Shown in pieces: positions 1 through 9,800 of a stretch of 64,000 nucleotides of DNA (within the stretch, counting starts at the first letter, position 1; each line of letters begins with the position of its first letter). This DNA is from Serilophus lunatus. Taxonomy: Eukaryota; Chordata; Aves; Passeriformes; Eurylaimidae. Location of the stretch: contig VXBA01005114.1 in the NCBI GenBank assembly GCA_013399895.1, positions 161,320 through 225,319 on the forward strand, in the 5' to 3' direction. Position numbers and translations under genes: made by a program. The notes below the pieces were generated by a model. The model saw nothing but the letters and a program-made list of their open reading frames with translations, had not been told where the DNA came from and made no database searches.

Positions 1-217
1 GTGTCTGGGTGGTTTTGGGGTCCCATTCCCTGTGTGTGTGTGTGTGTTTGGGTGCCCAGCCCTCGGGTGTGTGTGTGTTTTTGGGGTGCCCAGGGGGTCC
101 CAGCCCTCTGTGTGTGTGTTTTTGGGGTGCCCAGGGGGTCCCAGCCCTCGGGGGGTGTGTTTTTGGGTGCCCAGGGGCTCCCAGCCCCAGGGGGGTCCCA
201 GCCGTGTCCCCCCCCAG
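1..217 (+). repeat. Intronic (TG)n-containing minisatellite in BOLA3
   Basis: About four copies of a roughly 40-bp unit made of a GTGTGTGT run, TTTTGGGGTGCCCAGG and GGTCCCAGCCCTC fill the end of the BOLA3 intron up to the polypyrimidine tract and AG at 216-217. The last unit has lost most of its TG run. No coding signal is seen here; apparent open frames are products of the repeat. Confidence 0.7.
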
Positions 218-688
218 CTGTTCCTGCGCCGTCTCTCCTCGCTGTCCGAGGGGGAGTCGCGCCTGGTGCGGCTCCTGCGGGACAAGTTCCCCCGCGCCTC
301 CTCCATCAAGGTCGTGGATATCTCAGGTAGGGAACAGCCCCCTCGGCTCCTGCTCCTCCTCCTGCCCCCGGAGGGCTCAGGGCCGGCGCTTCCCTCCCCT
401 CTGCTCCCGGTTTTATCTTCCAGGAGGCTGCGGGGCCATGTACGAAATCCACATCGAGTCCGAGGAGTTCCGGGACAAGAGGACGGTGCAGCAGCACCAG
501 ATGGTGAACCAGGTGAGGGGCACTGGGCCTAACCCTTCCCAGTAACAACCAGTGCGGCCCCTCTTTTCCCCTCCCTTCCCAGTACAAATGCAGCCCTTCC
601 CCAGTGACTGTTTGCCTCGCAGGCCCTGAGGGACGAGATCCAGCACATGCACGGGCTGAGGATCTTCACCTCTGCCCCCAAGCCCTGA
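218..688 (+). CDS. BOLA3: BolA family member 3, mitochondrial (3' exons, partial)
   Basis: BOLA3 works in mitochondria with GLRX5 and NFU1 to hand [4Fe-4S] clusters to clients such as lipoate synthase. Three coding exons are visible: 218-326, 424-512 and 623-688 (TGA), all with GT-AG borders and compatible phases. The first reads ...RDKFPRASSIKVVDIS, the second starts GGCGAMYEIHIESEEF and ends QQHQMVNQ, and the third holds HGLRIFTSAPKP. Together they cover almost the whole BolA fold, including the Cys of GGCGAMYEI and the His of HGLRIF, the usual cluster-site ligand positions. The first exon, with the start codon and transit peptide, lies left of the window, so the gene is truncated by the window edge rather than broken. 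The family assignment is firm because the middle exon is near-identical to the mammalian protein. Confidence 0.95.
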
Positions 689-706
689 AGCTGCTCCCCC
701 ACCCCC

Positions 707-712
707 AATAAA
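707..712 (+). terminator. BOLA3: BOLA3 polyadenylation signal
   Basis: AATAAA lies 19 bases after the BOLA3 stop codon, giving a very short 3' UTR. It is followed by a short tandem CTGCCCTGGCACTG at about 725-755. Confidence 0.8.
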
Positions 713-865
713 GAGCCCCGGGGCTGCCCTGGCACTGCTGCCCTGGCACTGCTGCCCTGGAGGTCCCACTGCACCCAGCGTTGTGTCTTCAGTCAGGGCA
801 CCTGTGGGAGGAGGGGAAAAGGAGGAGACGCCGCCTCTTCCTTGGAAAGAAGAGCAGGAAGAAAC

Positions 866-871
866 TTTATT
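866..871 (-). terminator. MOB1A: MOB1A polyadenylation signal
   Basis: TTTATT on the plus strand reads AATAAA on the minus strand. It lies about 475 bases after the MOB1A stop codon and about 155 bases from the BOLA3 signal on the other strand, so the two genes end tail to tail with little spacing. The UTR between (872-1345) includes A-rich runs at about 1053-1086 and no other recognisable feature. Confidence 0.6.
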
Positions 872-1345
872 ATTGCCTTGGCACACAGGAGGGTCCCTCC
901 CTCGTCCCCTCCCCTTCCATGGGACACCCCAGAGCTGCTCCTGCCCCCCAAGGACAAGAAAACCCCCCCTCAAACCAGGCACTTCTCCTCCCCCCCCAGT
1001 GCTGCTGCCAAGGGGAGCTTAAGGCTCTGGGCCAAAGTGCACCTTTTATCCTAAAAAAAAAAGAACACCCCAAACAAAAAAAAAAAGCACTTCCAAAAAT
1101 AAGCGGAGCCACCGTCAGCCCCGGGCGGGGCGGCTGCAGAGCCCAGGAGAGCCCTGGGAGCGGGAATCAGCCGTGCAGAGCCTGGAACGTCCCCCGCGAG
1201 GGACACGAAGCTGCTCCCCTCCCTTCCCCCGGCCCCGAGGCGGGGCCAGGCCGGGGCTCAGCCCCCGGCACCGCCGGAGCCCAGCGGAGGGCGCTGAGGA
1301 AGAAGCAGAAAAGGGAGAGGCCAGAAGGGTCCTCCCGGGAATGTT

Positions 1346-4300
1346 TTATCTGTCCTTGGAGCCCAACTTCTCAATCAGTTCCTGCAGAGGAGCCAATTCC
1401 CGCCTGTCGATCAGGTTGAATTCCTGGGAAAAAAAAGAGACACAGGGATTGAGGGCGACTCTGGGAAAGCCCTGGGAAGGCCCCGTGTGGTGGGTCCTGG
1501 GAGAACCCTGGGACAGCAGCTGCCTCTCCCGTTTTCCTGGGGAAAAATCCAAGCACTTCAAGGCAACAAAACCTGTTCTGCCACGTTGCCGTGCACGGAG
1601 CGGGCTGGGAAGGGGCAAAAGAAGGGCTGGTGCTGCTGCTGCTGCTGCTGCTGAGTCAATTCTTGAGCTACAACCCCCCAGGTTCTCCTGCAGGCTGAAA
1701 ACCCAAACTGGGAGGGCAGTGCATTGACAGCCAGCTCAGTCACACTTCCTGACAGAAACCCCAAACCACACAAAGCCCTGTCTGGGTGGGGAGGGGGAGC
1801 TGGGTGTTATCTCCCAGCCACAGCTCCCAGGGAAGGCTGCAACACCCAGTCCCTCTGGAGGCAAAGGGGGAAGGAGCCCCCGGGGCAGAGCCCCTGCTCA
1901 CCTGCACAAAGAAGATAAAGTGCTTGAAGGAGGTGTTGAGATGAGCCTCCTCCTGCAGCCTCATGACAGAGTCGAAGTGCTGGTGGTAGATGTGGGCGTA
2001 GACCCGGAACAGGCGCTTCAGGATCGTCTTGGCCACTGACATGAAGTTCTTGGGAAAGGGGACGCCTGGATGGGCAGGGACAGGTGGGGTTGGCACCGTG
2101 GCCCTTTGGGAGGTGCCACCCTGAGCCCCTGGGCTGCACTCACCGATCTTGGAGGGGAAGAGGGTCTCGTCATCCAGCTGGTCCTGCACCCACGTCATCA
2201 GGTAGTCGATGTATTTGGGCGCCGAGCACTTGATGGGCTTCTTGATGTTGGTCCCGTCTGCCCAGTGGTACTCGTACCTGGGGCAGGGCACACTCAGGGC
2301 CTTGCTCCCACAGCACGGGGGTGTTTCCAGGCCCTTATCTCAGGAGGAGCCACGCTGGTGCCACCCAGGAGTGACCAGAGCAGGGCTCTGTCCAGCCCAG
2401 CGCTGGGCACTGGCCCCTCCAGCCTTTGCCTGCGGGGTTTCACCCTTAGAAATCATGGAATGTCCTCAGCTGTTGGGCCAACCCCAACAGTGTCCCTGAG
2501 AGGATCATCCCAACCCTCCTGGAGCTCTGGCAGCCTTGGGAATGTGCCCACTGCCCTGGGGAGCCTGGGCAGTGCCCACCCACCCTCTGGGGGAAGAGGC
2601 TTTCCCTGAGATCCCCTGGCACAGCTCCAGCCATTCCAGGGAGCAGAGATCTGCACCTGCCCCCCATGAGGGTGTCAGAAATGAGCCTCAGCTTTGTGGT
2701 AACCTCCTCTGACATCACAGTTCCCTGAAAACAACCCAAAAACTGGCTAAAGAGGAAGCACCAGGGCCATCCCCCATCACCTGGATTAATCCCTCTGCAG
2801 CTTCCAGACACCTTCTAGGAATCTGGGATAGTCCCTCCCTGGGGTTGGCCCTTAACCCAAGGCTTTGGGAGCCTCCAGATCCAATCCCCATCAATCCCAC
2901 GGCTCCTCCCAGGGGAGGCAGACACCCAGAGACACAACACTGCCCACTCTCCCCCAGATCTTTCACAAAATCCCTCCAAAGCAGGAAAAAACTCCTGGTG
3001 TTTTGACTGTTGCCTCTTGCCTGGCGAGTGAAAGCAAGAGGTGCCTTTCACACAGGAAACTGTTACAGGAAATGGCCCCAAAAATAGGAGCAGGAAGTGG
3101 CAAAGCAGGTCCTGCTGGGGAGGAGAGCGGGGCAGGATGTCACCCAGCCACAACCTGCTCAGAGCTGGGCTTAGAAACAGCCTCACAACCTGCTCAGAGC
3201 TGGGCTTAGAAACAGCCTCACAACCTGCTCAGAGCTGGGCTTATAAACAGCCTCACAACCTGCTCAGAGCTGGGCTTAGAAACAGCCCCACAACCTGCTC
3301 AGAGCTGGGCTCAAACACTGAGAGCCCTGAGCAGCCTCACAAACAGGACTCCAGGCTGCAGGTTCTGCCTGACAAAAATACCCCAGTGCAGGGACTGGCA
3401 CCTCGACCCAACGAGGGCCCCCAGACTGTGGTTCCCTGTGTTCTCTGCAGCTCCCAGGACAGCCCTGAGCTCCCCCTGGGCAGGAGGGAGCCCAGCCCTC
3501 ACCTGGGCCCTGCAGACATCACTGGGCAGCTGCTCTCCGTGCAGAATTCCGTGATGGTCCCGTACAACATGTTGATCTGGTTGAAGAAATCCACGGCTGG
3601 GGAGGAAAGGCACGGAGTGGAGTCATGGGGTGAGCTCAGAGTGGCCCCTGAGGATCCCACAAAACCCTTGGGAAAGCCCAGTGTCACCTGGCTGGGGGGC
3701 TCTGAGACACCTCAGCTCTCAAGGAAGCTCCACTTAACATCCCACACCTTGGAAATAACAGCTTTAACTTCCAGGCTCCACAAAAACCTGGCTGATCCAG
3801 GGGAGGCCTGAGCTCTCCCAGCCTCCCTCACTGCCTTCCTTGCTCCAAACCACCTTTTCCTCCTCTAAACTCGAAGGAAACAAAGGCCAGGAGGAGGAAC
3901 TGCTAAAAGCAAACGGCATCTGGAGGAGCTGGAACCAGAAAACAAGAAAAGAAACCCCAGAAAAGCTGGAGTTCAGTGGAAAACTGAACCCTTTCCCCCT
4001 GGATTACCCGGGGCCACAGGAATTCCAACAACAACCCCTCACCAACCCCAGCACTCTGAGCTCACAAACCCCACAGTGGGGCACCTTTGTCTCCTCCTTC
4101 CTGCAGGGGAAGCCTTGCTTTCCTTTTCTCCCTTTCTCCCCGTCCTTTGCTCCGCCTGGGCTTTGTTTTGGGACCATTCCCGGTTGTTGGAGGCCGTTCC
4201 CGGTTGGTTTGGGGCCGTTCCCGGTTGTTTGGGGCCGTTCCCCGTTGTTTTGGGGCCATTTCCCGTTGTTTTGGGGCCGTTCCCCGTTGTTTTGGGGCCA

Positions 4301-5321
4301 TTTCCCGTTGTTTTGGGGCCGTTCCCCGTTGTTTTGGGGCCGTTCCCGGTTGTTTGGGGCCGTTCCCCGTTGTTTTGGGGCCATTCCCCGTTGTTTTGGG
4401 GCCGTTCCCCGTTGTTTTGGGGCCATTCCCAGTTGTTTTTGGACCATTCCCGGTTGTTTCCCCCCCGGGGCTCACTGTTGACAGCGATCCACTCGTTGAG
4501 GTCCTCGCCCTCGGGCAGCAGCACCGCCTGCCGCAGGTTCCCGCTGCCCAGCGTGGCCTCGGCGTGTTTGAGCAGCTCGTACTGGTGGGAGCCCTCGGGG
4601 ATGTTCTTCTTGGGCTTGAAGGTTTTGGAGGAGCGGCTCCCGCTGCGACAGAGGGGGGGGACGCGGCCGGTCAGTGCTGGAGACACGGGGGGTCTGTCCC
4701 CGGGGGTGTCCCTGTCCCCGGGGGTGTCCCTGTTCCTGGGGGTGTCCCTGTCCCCGGGGGTCCCCCTGTCCCCTCCAAACCCCGCCCCGACCCTCCCGTG
4801 TCCCCCAGAATTCCTTCAGCTCATCCCGGGATCCCAACCCCGGGCAATCCCAGCCTCCCCTCGAGTCCTTCCGCTGGGAATGTTCATCCCTTGGTTACAG
4901 AAGTGCTCTGTGTCCCCTCCCAGGCAACCCCTGTCCCCCAGGGCCACCCCACTGCTGCTCCCAGTCCCTTCCCAATCCCACCCCATTCCCGCTCCCAGCC
5001 CCTTCCCAATCCCACCCCACTGCTGCTCCCAGCCCCTTCCCAATCCCACCCCACTGCTGCTCCCAGTCCCTTCCCAATCCCACCCCATTCCCGCTCCCAG
5101 TCCCTTCCCAATCCCACCCAGCACCTTTCCCTTCCCCAAATCCCCACTGACACCCCCAGGGCTCCCTCCCCCTTCCAAGGATCCTTCCCAAGCCTTTCCC
5201 CCCCCGGTCCTTCCCCAGGAGCCTGAGCCCGGCCCCGGACACCCCTCGGGATCATCCCGGGCCCCCAAACCCCCAAAGCCCCGGGATCCCCCCGGGCCGG
5301 GCCTCACAACAGGAAGCTCAT
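1346..5321 (-). CDS. MOB1A: MOB kinase activator 1A
   Basis: MOB1A is the scaffold and coactivator that binds LATS/NDR kinases in the Hippo pathway after phosphorylation by MST1/2. Six exons in transcription order: 5321-5308 (ATG, MSFLF), 4642-4476, 3596-3503, 2277-2144, 2065-1902 and 1423-1346 (TAA). Phases agree at each junction. The joined product follows vertebrate MOB1 along its full length. Visible are the two MST phosphosite contexts (SSKTFKPKK and HAEATLGSG), the zinc-site cysteines in EFCTESSCPVMSAGP, the zinc-site histidines in YAHIYHQHF, and the C terminus ELIEKLGSKDR. IAVN and ELIEKLGSKDR favour MOB1A over MOB1B, although the GSRSSK start is MOB1B-like. Introns 1 and 2 are packed with minisatellites; one abuts the donor of exon 2. 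Confidence 0.95.
1631..1655 (+). repeat. CTG/CAG trinucleotide tract in the last MOB1A intron
   Basis: About eight GCTG-type triplets in a row (CAG on the MOB1A sense strand), between the last two MOB1A exons. It is non-coding. A length polymorphism would be expected. Confidence 0.7.
3149..3312. repeat. 35-bp tandem repeat, about 4.7 copies, MOB1A intron
   Basis: Unit begins CACAACCTGCTCAGAGCTGG and recurs at 3149, 3184, 3219, 3254 and 3289, with single-base differences (GCTTATAAAC in one unit). There are no spacers between units, so it is a simple minisatellite and not a CRISPR-like array. Confidence 0.9.
4173..4465. repeat. 21-bp minisatellite abutting the MOB1A exon 2 donor
   Basis: About 13 copies of a unit close to GTTCCCCGTTGTTTTGGGGCC, with CCATTT and CCGTTC variants alternating. 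It runs to within about 10 bases of the splice donor at 4470-4475 (minus strand), so the intron effectively begins with the array. Open frames across it on both strands (NGERPQNNG and similar) are repeat artefacts. Confidence 0.9.
4690..5125. repeat. Two further minisatellites in MOB1A intron 1
   Basis: An 18-bp unit (TGTCCCTGTCCCCGGGGG) is repeated about four times at 4690-4770. A roughly 34-bp unit built on CTTCCCAATCCCACCCCA and CTGCTGCTCCCAG is repeated about five times at 4960-5125. No gene signal lies between them. Confidence 0.8.
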
Positions 5322-5394
5322 GGTTGGAAGGGCCGGGAGCGGGCTCAGGGCTCAGGGATTCCCTGTGGGATCAGGGCTCAGGCTGGAGGATCAG

Positions 5395-6200
5395 GCTGTG
5401 GGGTCACTGTAGGATCAGTTCCAGGCTGTGGGGTCACTGTAGGATCGGTCCCAGGCTGTAGGATCGCTCCCAGGCTGTGGGATCGCTCCCAGGCTGTGGG
5501 ACCTCTCCCAGGCTGTGGGATCGCTCCCAGGCTGTGGGACCTCTCCCAGGCTGTGGGATCGCTCCCAGGCTGTGGGACCTCTCCCAGGCTGTGGGATCGC
5601 TCCCAGGCTGTGGGACCTCTCCCAGGCTGTGGGATCGCTCCCAGGCTGTGGGACCTCTCCCAGGCTGTGGGATCGCTCCCAGGCTGTGGGACCTCTCCCA
5701 GGCTGTGGGATCGCTCCCAGGCTGTGGGACCTCTCCCAGGCTGTGGGATCGCTCCCAGGCTGTGGGACCTCTCCCAGGCTGTGGGATCGCTCCCAGGCTG
5801 TGGGACCTCTCCCAGGCTGTGGGATCCCTCCCAGGCTGAAGGGTCGCTCCCAGGCTCAGGGGTGGCTGTAGGATCCCTCCCAGGCTGTAGGATCCCTCAC
5901 AGGCTGAGGGGTCGCTCCCAGGCTGTGGGGTCGCTCCCAGGCTGTGGGATCTCTCCCAGGCTGTGGGATCCCTCCCAGGCTGTGGGATCTCTCCCAGGCT
6001 GTGGGATCCCTCCCAGGCTGTGGGGTCACTCCCAGGCTGAAGGGTCGCTCCCAGGCTCAGGGGTCGCTCCCAGGCTGTGGGGTCGCTCCCAGGCTGAGGG
6101 GTCGCTCCCAGGCTGAGGGGTCGCTGCCAGGCTGTAGGATCGCTCCCAAGGTTGTGGGATCTCTCCCAGGCTGTGGGATCTCTCCCAGGCCGAGGGGCCG
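5395..6200. repeat. 19-bp minisatellite upstream of the MOB1A start codon
   Basis: About 40 copies of a 19-bp unit, close to GATCGCTCCCAGGCTGTGG. In the first half (5460-5840), units with GATCGCTCC and GACCTCTCC alternate strictly, giving a 38-bp higher-order period; after 5840 the order breaks down. The array begins about 75 bp upstream of the MOB1A ATG and fills much of the space to the divergent MTHFD2 promoter. The long open frames across it on both strands arise because the unit lacks stops; they are not genes. Confidence 0.95.
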
Positions 6201-6239
6201 CTGCCGGGCCGGGTTTTGGGGTCACTCCCTTCCCCTCCC

Positions 6240-6400
6240 GCGGCTCCTCGCGGCCCGGCCCCGCCCCGGCGCCAACTCTCGCGAGAGCTCCGCCGAGGGG
6301 CGGGGCTTTGCGAGCCGCCGTCGCCATGGCAACGGCCTCGGCTGTTCCCGGGGGGAGCGGTGGGAATGGCGGGAATAATGGCGGGAATAATGGCGGGAAT
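6240..6400. promoter_or_regulatory. CpG-rich promoter core between MOB1A and MTHFD2
   Basis: This GC- and CpG-rich stretch holds the 10-bp palindrome TCTCGCGAGA (6277-6286), an element known from housekeeping and often bidirectional promoters. It also holds an RFX X-box-like GTCGCCATGGCAAC (6320-6333) and three E2F-like GGCGGGAA sites at 6368, 6380 and 6392, spaced exactly 12 bp apart and overlapping YY1-like ATGGCGG. It is the best candidate for the MOB1A transcription start, read leftwards, in which case the 19-bp array would fall in its 5' UTR or a leader intron. No transcript evidence is available here. Confidence 0.55.
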
Positions 6401-6539
6401 TCCCGGGAATGCCGGGACAGGGGGACCCTCGAGGCCCCTCCCCACACACCTGGGCACCCCCCCCGTTCTTTTAACCCCCAGCCGTGACCGACCCCAGAAG
6501 CTCCAACTCCCCCAAATCCCCCCAAATTTGCCAAACCTT

Positions 6540-6640
6540 CTCCCCATCCCGAATCCCGAATCCCAAATCCCAAATCCCGAATCCCGAATCCCGAATCCCA
6601 AATCCCGAATCCCGAATCCCGAGTCCCGAATCCCGACCCC
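6540..6640. repeat. 7-bp (GAATCCC/AAATCCC)n tract upstream of MTHFD2
   Basis: About 14 heptamers of the form GAATCCC or AAATCCC lie just upstream of the MTHFD2 proximal promoter. It is simple sequence with no coding content. Confidence 0.85.
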
Positions 6641-6700
6641 ACCCTCTGTGGCCCCGCCCACACGCCCTGACCCCGCCCCTTTCCCCGCCTCCCCTCAGCG

Positions 6701-6785
6701 CCCATTGGCTCCCGCGGGCGCACGCGGGGTGGGCGGGGCGTACCCCGGCTATAAAGGGCAGCGGGCGCGGCGCGGCGCTCAGTGC
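6701..6785 (+). promoter_or_regulatory. MTHFD2: MTHFD2 proximal promoter with CCAAT, GC and TATA boxes
   Basis: An inverted CCAAT box (ATTGG, 6704-6708), GC boxes (GGGCGGGG near 6731), and a TATA box (TATAAAG, 6750-6756) stand in normal order. An initiator-like CTCAGTG lies near 6778-6784, about 30 bp after the TATA box and about 75 bp before the ATG at 6855. A second RFX-like GTTGCCATGAC overlaps the start codon. Confidence 0.7.
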
Positions 6786-6854
6786 CGGCTCCCGCCGGGT
6801 CCGCGGCTGCTGCGGCTCCTGTCGCCTTTTCGTCGCCTCATTGTCACCGTTGCC

Positions 6855-9800
6855 ATGACGACCGCGCTGTGCCCGCTCCGCGCCCTCGGCAGCGCCGCGC
6901 TCCGGCCCCGCGGGACCCGCCGCCTGCANCCCGCGCCCGCCTTGCGTGGGCGTGCGGGGCAGCCCGGGGGCGGGGTGTCCCCCCCTCATCCCGGGGGGAC
7001 AGGGGCGGGGTGTCCCCCCCGATATCCCGGGGGGACAGGGGCGGGGTGTCCCCCCCGATATCCCGGGGGGACAGGGGCGGGGTGTCCCCCCGATATCCCT
7101 AAGGGAGAGGGGTGGGATGTCCCCCAATATCTCAGAAGGACAGGGATGGGTGTCCCCCCAATATCCCAGAGAGGGGTGGGATGTCCCCACCCCCGGGGTA
7201 AGAGAGTCAAGGATTTCCCCCCAACATCCCCCAGGACAAGGGTTGGAGATCCCCCTCCCTGGGCACCCCCCAGGCAGGAGGGGCTGGATCTCCAGGGTGG
7301 CCGGTTGTCTGGAATATTTGGCAGTGACTGGGTATTCCCAGGACCGAGCTGGTGGAGGAATAGATGCAAGGATCTGCTCCATGGGGACACTGCAGTCTGG
7401 GAGGGAATCTGGGCTCCCCAGTTCAACTGGAACAGCCTGGAAATATAACTCGGAGGGGGGTGACCTGAGCTGGGAAAGGGGGAGATTGGATCCTGGAAGG
7501 ATCACTGGAGCTGGGAAAGGAGGAGATTGGATCCTGGAAGGATCACTGGAGCTGGGAGAGGGGTGAGACTGGATTTTACGAGCTGGGAAAAGGGTGCGAA
7601 GGGCTCATGAGAGGCTCCTGCTGTGCTGGATGGGCCAAAGCCTCCCCAAGGAATCTGAGGGCTGAGGAGCCTCTGTGAGCTCTGGTGGCAGGTCTGGCTC
7701 GGGAGGGAGCATGGGCAGGGATCCAGGGATGTGAGAGCGCTGGGAAAGTTGGAAAAGTCCTTTGAGGAGCTGGAGTTCCTGCAGATAAAAGCAATAAAAC
7801 CAGAAAACAGCTCAAGGGATGCTTGGACAATGCTCTCCCAACAGAGGGGGATCCTTGGGCTGTGCAGGGCCAGGAGCTGGGTGGATGATCCTTGGGGGTC
7901 CCTTCCAGCTCGGGGTGTTCCGTGGTTTTGTCTTATTTGCTCCCAGCGAAGCTGTAAAGGAGCCTGAAATGTGCTGCTTAACAAAGCTGAGCCTAAAAGT
8001 GCCCCGAGCTCCAGGGAAAAGAGCCTTTTCTCCCCTGGCTTGTGCTTGGCACCTGCTGTTCCTGCCCTGTGTTGCACAGAGCTGCTCCCAGTGCCGGGAT
8101 CCCTGGGCAGGACAGGAGCCGTGTGTGGCTGGAGGGCAGGGGGTCCCCAGTCCGTGCTGAGCCCCCTGTCCCCCCGTGTTGCAGGGCTGATGCCGTGGTG
8201 ATTTCGGGCAGGAAGCTGGCCCGGCAGATCCGGCAGGAGGCCCGGCACGAGGTGGAGCAGTGGGTGGCAGCAGGGCACAAGAGGCCCCACCTGAGCGTGG
8301 TGCTGGTTGGGGACAACCCTGCCAGTCACTCCTACGTCCTCAACAAAACCAGGGCGGCAGCTGATGTGGGTAAGGCTGGGCTGCCCTTCCCCACCACCCT
8401 GGCCTTGGCTCGGGAGCCCTCCTGCGTGGGGAGTGTTTTTGGGATGGAGCATTTCACCTGAGCCCCCCCCTTGGTGCTGTTGGGGTTGTGGTGGATGAAC
8501 GTGGTGCATGAACGTGGTAGAGAGACCTCCGGGCAGTGCTTGGGGATTTTCAGCCTTCCCAGAGCCATTAAAAGCATGGGAAGGCTTTTTTTGCCTCCTT
8601 TCCTCACCTGCCTGAGGCACAGCTCAGGAGTGTCCTTGCCCTCTGACTCCTTCCCATCCTGCAATCCAAGGGTTAGGGGCAATAAATGGTGGCATTTTAA
8701 CTCGGAGCTGGGGTTTTTAAGGCTGGTATTCCCCTCTTCCTGTGTCCAGAGGGATCTCAGGGTGTGGAGTTTTATTTCCATCCTTGGTTGGGTTTCTCCA
8801 GGTCCCCCCTGTGCTGGGAGGGTCTCAAACACTCTTCTCCCAGGCCATTAACCCAGTATAATTGTCCTCAACCATAAATCCCAAGCTGGGAAGGTCTCTC
8901 CAGCCTGGGAGCTGCTCCTTGGTGCACAACCCACCCAGTCCTTGGTGGATTTGGCTGAGCAAGGAAACTGTAACCCACAAAGGTGCCCTGGTGCACAGCC
9001 TGGGCTCAGAGAGGGAGTGCTTTTGGTGGTTCCCAGGAATCAGCAGTGAGACCATCCTGAGGCCAGCCTCCATCAGCGAGGAGGAGCTGCTGGATTTGAT
9101 CAGCAAACTCAACAACGATGCCAACGTGGACGGGCTGCTGGTGCAGCTCCCTCTGCCTGGTGAGGAGCCCACATTCCCAGGGAAGGTGTTGAGGGTTTCC
9201 ATGTGCTGGAAGGAGCTGTGGGAGGGGGGGATCCCGTGCCATGGGATGTAGGATCCTGCCCTGGGGGAGTTTGGAGATGTCCCTTCAGGAATTCGGTTGC
9301 TGGGGGTCACAGAATCTATTCCTGTGTTGGGAGTATCAACTTCCAGAGCCAGGAGCTGGAACTGGGCTGTGGCTTTGAGGCTGCCTAAAAATACCCTCAG
9401 CTGCAGCAAGGCTGGAATTCCAAAGTGCTTCCAGCCCCTCTCTGCTGGGAGCCTGGAGCTGCAAGTCCTGAGGAGCTCCAAGGCACCAAATCTTAAGGGG
9501 TTGGTGCCTTGGGGTCAGAGCTGGGGGTCAGAACCCACCTGAGCTGAGGGCAGAAGCTCAGAGCTTGAACCCAGGGCTGGGTGTCTTAAGTTGGGCTCAG
9601 GGCTGGAGGCCAGAGCTCCAGATCAGGGCTGGGGGTCAGAACTAACTCGAGCCCAGAGCTGGGGGTTGGAGCTCTGACTCAGGGTCAGGGTTCCAGCTCA
9701 GGGCTTGGGGTCAAACTTGGACTTAAGGAACTTGAGCTCTGGGGTGGGGGCTCCCAGCTCAGGGTGGGGGCTCCCAGCTGGGGCTCAGGGCTCCCAGCTC

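Noticed and set aside
3149..3312. Regular 35-bp direct repeats resembling a CRISPR array
   Set aside because: The units are contiguous with no spacers, lie in a vertebrate intron and have no cas genes nearby.
4062..5461. Long frames on both strands across the MOB1A intron arrays
   Set aside because: Periodic products of 18-, 21- and 34-bp repeats that overlap a confirmed MOB1A exon in another frame.
5434..6723. A 429-residue minus-strand frame and several plus-strand frames across 5477-6378
   Set aside because: Generated by the 19-bp and 7-bp repeats, whose units lack stops; the protein is only TAWERSHSLG-type repetition.
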